This document shows, piece by piece, positions 5,690-6,600 of a DNA stretch of 6,600 nt. This stretch comes from CAYMUN01 sp964640775. Its GTDB lineage: Bacteria; Patescibacteriota; Saccharimonadia; Saccharimonadales; UBA4665. A model generated the notes under the pieces. That model was given only the letters and a program-made list of their open reading frames with translations, did not search any database and was not told the origin of the DNA. Location: assembly GCA_964640775.1 (NCBI GenBank), contig CAZXIT010000049.1, positions 1 through 6,600 of the forward strand, read 5' to 3'. The stretch's first letter is position 1. Every line of letters begins with the position of its first letter. The translations under genes were made by a program, and so were the position numbers.

Positions 5690-5698
5690 TGTTACACT
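5690..5698 (+). promoter_or_regulatory. Extended -10 of the reductase gene, predicted leaderless start
   Basis: TGT at 5690-5692 followed by TACACT at 5693-5698, with seven bases before the ATG at 5706. The expected start of transcription is within a base or two of that ATG. No good -35 is seen; TTCAAA at 5667-5672 is 20 bases away. Co-transcription with the GDPD gene is also possible, but no Shine-Dalgarno site serves the ATG. Confidence 0.45.
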
Positions 5699-5705
5699 GG
5701 TGGGT

Positions 5706-6413
5706 ATGCGCGTAGTTTTGGATCACAGCGAGGCCGAGGCGGCCAACATAAGGACATTTTATTTCCGGCCGGAAAAGCCGGTGTACTATACGGCCGGCCA
5801 GTTTATCGAGCTGACGATCAAGCATGCCCACCCCGACAAGCGTGGCATCAAGCATTGGTTTACACTCTCCTCTCCACCGACTGACACGCTGCTTAGCATC
5901 ACCACTAAGTTTGCCGGCGATAAGAGCAGTACTTTTAAAAAAGCTCTGTTTAAACTGGAGCCAGGAGCAGAGCTGGCGATGAGCGGCCCGATGGGCGACT
6001 TCGTGCTGCCAAAATTAATCCAAACGCCATTAGTGTTCGTGGCCGGCGGCATCGGCATTACCCCCTTTCACAGCATCCTGGAGTGGCTAGCCGCTACCGG
6101 CGAGCAGCGCCCGATTAAACTGCTGTACGGAGTCGCTAACGAGGATGAAATTATTTTCCAAGACACTTTCGAGAGAGCCGGCCAGCACGCCACTATCGTA
6201 GTCAGCAATCCAACACCTGCTTGGGGCGGCGAACGCGGCCGCTTGAGCGCCCAACTAATTCTTGGCCTCGAGCAGCCCTCCGAAGACACTTTGGTTTACG
6301 TCTCCGGGCCTGAGCCAATGGTTGAAGCCCTAGAAAAAGATCTGCACAAGGCTGGTCTCAAAAAACACCAATTAGTCCTCGATTTCTTCCCCAACTACAC
6401 AGCTAATTACTAG
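5706..6413 (+). CDS. Ferredoxin-NADP-reductase-like flavoprotein (FAD and NAD(P)-binding)
   Basis: A 235-residue oxidoreductase of the FNR superfamily, moving electrons between NAD(P)H and a flavin partner that cannot be named. The N-terminal flavin domain spans about residues 1-100: AGQFIEL at 30-36, HWFTLSS at 50-56 in the place of the RxY(T/S) motif, GDKSS at 71-75 and the hairpin SGPMGDF at 93-99. The nucleotide domain has the loop AGGIGITP at 113-120 and VSGPEPMV at 199-206 where CGPxPMV is usual. The end, LDFFPNY, is an FNR-type aromatic tail. There are no cysteines for an iron-sulfur cluster, so it is the bare two-domain reductase. His50 replaces the usual flavin-phosphate-binding Arg. 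ATG 5706 is preferred over GTG 5700, which is one base after the -10. Its stop overlaps that of the convergent thioredoxin-reductase-like gene. Confidence 0.93.
   Translation: MRVVLDHSEAEAANIRTFYFRPEKPVYYTAGQFIELTIKHAHPDKRGIKHWFTLSSPPTDTLLSITTKFAGDKSSTFKKALFKLEPGAELAMSGPMGDFVLPKLIQTPLVFVAGGIGITPFHSILEWLAATGEQRPIKLLYGVANEDEIIFQDTFERAGQHATIVVSNPTPAWGGERGRLSAQLILGLEQPSEDTLVYVSGPEPMVEALEKDLHKAGLKKHQLVLDFFPNYTANY
6410..6413. other. Shared CTAG: overlapping stop codons of two convergent genes
   Basis: The palindrome CTAG gives TAG at 6411-6413 for the reductase on the plus strand and TAG at 6412-6410 for the thioredoxin-reductase-like gene on the minus strand. The coding regions overlap by four bases with no terminator between them, so each transcript must end inside the other gene. 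Confidence 0.9.
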
Positions 6414-6600
6414 TTTTGGACGGGGTGGAGGTGGCCTTCGAGATATTCGCGGATTTTGAGGGCGGCGGTGGCTCCCTCGCCGGCGGCGCTGGCAATCTGC
6501 ATGGTGGCGCCGCTGCGGATATCGCCGGCGGCAAAAACACCGGGCATACTGGTCCGGAGATGCTGGTCGGTGATGACGAAACCGATCTCGTCGAGACGGA
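6410..6600 (-). CDS. Thioredoxin-reductase-like flavoprotein, C-terminal 62 residues (5' end outside window)
   Basis: The visible end of a FAD-dependent pyridine-nucleotide disulfide oxidoreductase. The diagnostic FAD-binding motif is GVFAAGDIRSG, followed by an ATMQIASAAGEGATAAL helix, as in thioredoxin reductase, which reduces thioredoxin with NADPH. The position of the usual (R/K)Q pair reads MQ. The GEGATAALKIREYL ending resembles the thioredoxin-reductase-like subgroup also found fused to other domains, so the exact type needs the missing N-terminal part, including the CxxC pair. The short tail HLHPVQN ends in TAG. The gene is convergent with the FNR-like flavoprotein, and the pair suggests a redox neighbourhood. 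Confidence 0.88.
   Translation of the reverse strand, partial: RLDEIGFVITDQHLRTSMPGVFAAGDIRSGATMQIASAAGEGATAALKIREYLEGHLHPVQN

Noticed and set aside
1..6600. Recoded UGA (codes 4 or 25) given a possible CPR origin
   Set aside because: Two conserved genes end in TGA at the expected family length, and all conserved proteins are intact under the standard code.

Overview
The window is a gene-dense stretch of bacterial chromosome of moderate GC. It holds ten protein-coding genes (two cut by the window edges) plus one small ORF of 41 residues. I see no RNA genes, mobile elements or CRISPR arrays, and no gene-free stretch over about 100 bases. UGA is used as a stop by two genes (GAPDH and the inositol-monophosphatase-like protein), so the genetic code appears standard. 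Short intergenic gaps, the flavour of the Nudix and phosphatase proteins, and several housekeeping enzymes beside an unknown low-complexity protein suggest a small-genome lineage such as Patescibacteria/CPR (perhaps Saccharibacteria). That placement is a guess from recall of similar proteins and could not be tested here.

Layout. (1) 1-1288, minus strand: type I GAPDH (gap) followed 16 bases later by ribose-5-phosphate isomerase B (rpiB, cut by the left edge), a sugar-phosphate operon with good Shine-Dalgarno sites. (2) 1388-2509, plus strand: a 373-residue protein of unknown function. Its first 202 residues contain one basic residue and 36 acidic ones. It is read from a promoter whose predicted +1 is the A of the start codon. 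(3) 2515-3002, minus strand: a YbjQ/UPF0145 protein and a possible 41-residue single-pass membrane protein. (4) 3058-4966, minus strand: a tight three-gene operon of inorganic pyrophosphatase (GTG start), an inositol-monophosphatase-family phosphatase and a Nudix hydrolase, joined by a 2-base gap and a 4-base ATGA overlap. (5) 5010-6413, plus strand: a glycerophosphodiester phosphodiesterase and a ferredoxin-NADP-reductase-like flavoprotein. (6) 6410-6600, minus strand: the C-terminal end of a thioredoxin-reductase-like protein, whose stop codon shares a CTAG palindrome with the stop of the convergent reductase.

How they work together. The gap-rpiB pair serves glycolysis and the pentose-phosphate pathway. 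The operon in the middle, together with the divergent GDPD gene, is a set of four phosphohydrolases around one 43-base intergenic region where two opposed -10 elements overlap. The reductase and the thioredoxin reductase are both pyridine-nucleotide flavoproteins. The most notable regulatory pattern is a split in initiation. Five minus-strand genes either have AGGAG-like sites or are translationally coupled. All three plus-strand genes lack such a site and have a -10 element 6 to 8 bases before the ATG, as expected for leaderless or nearly leaderless mRNAs.
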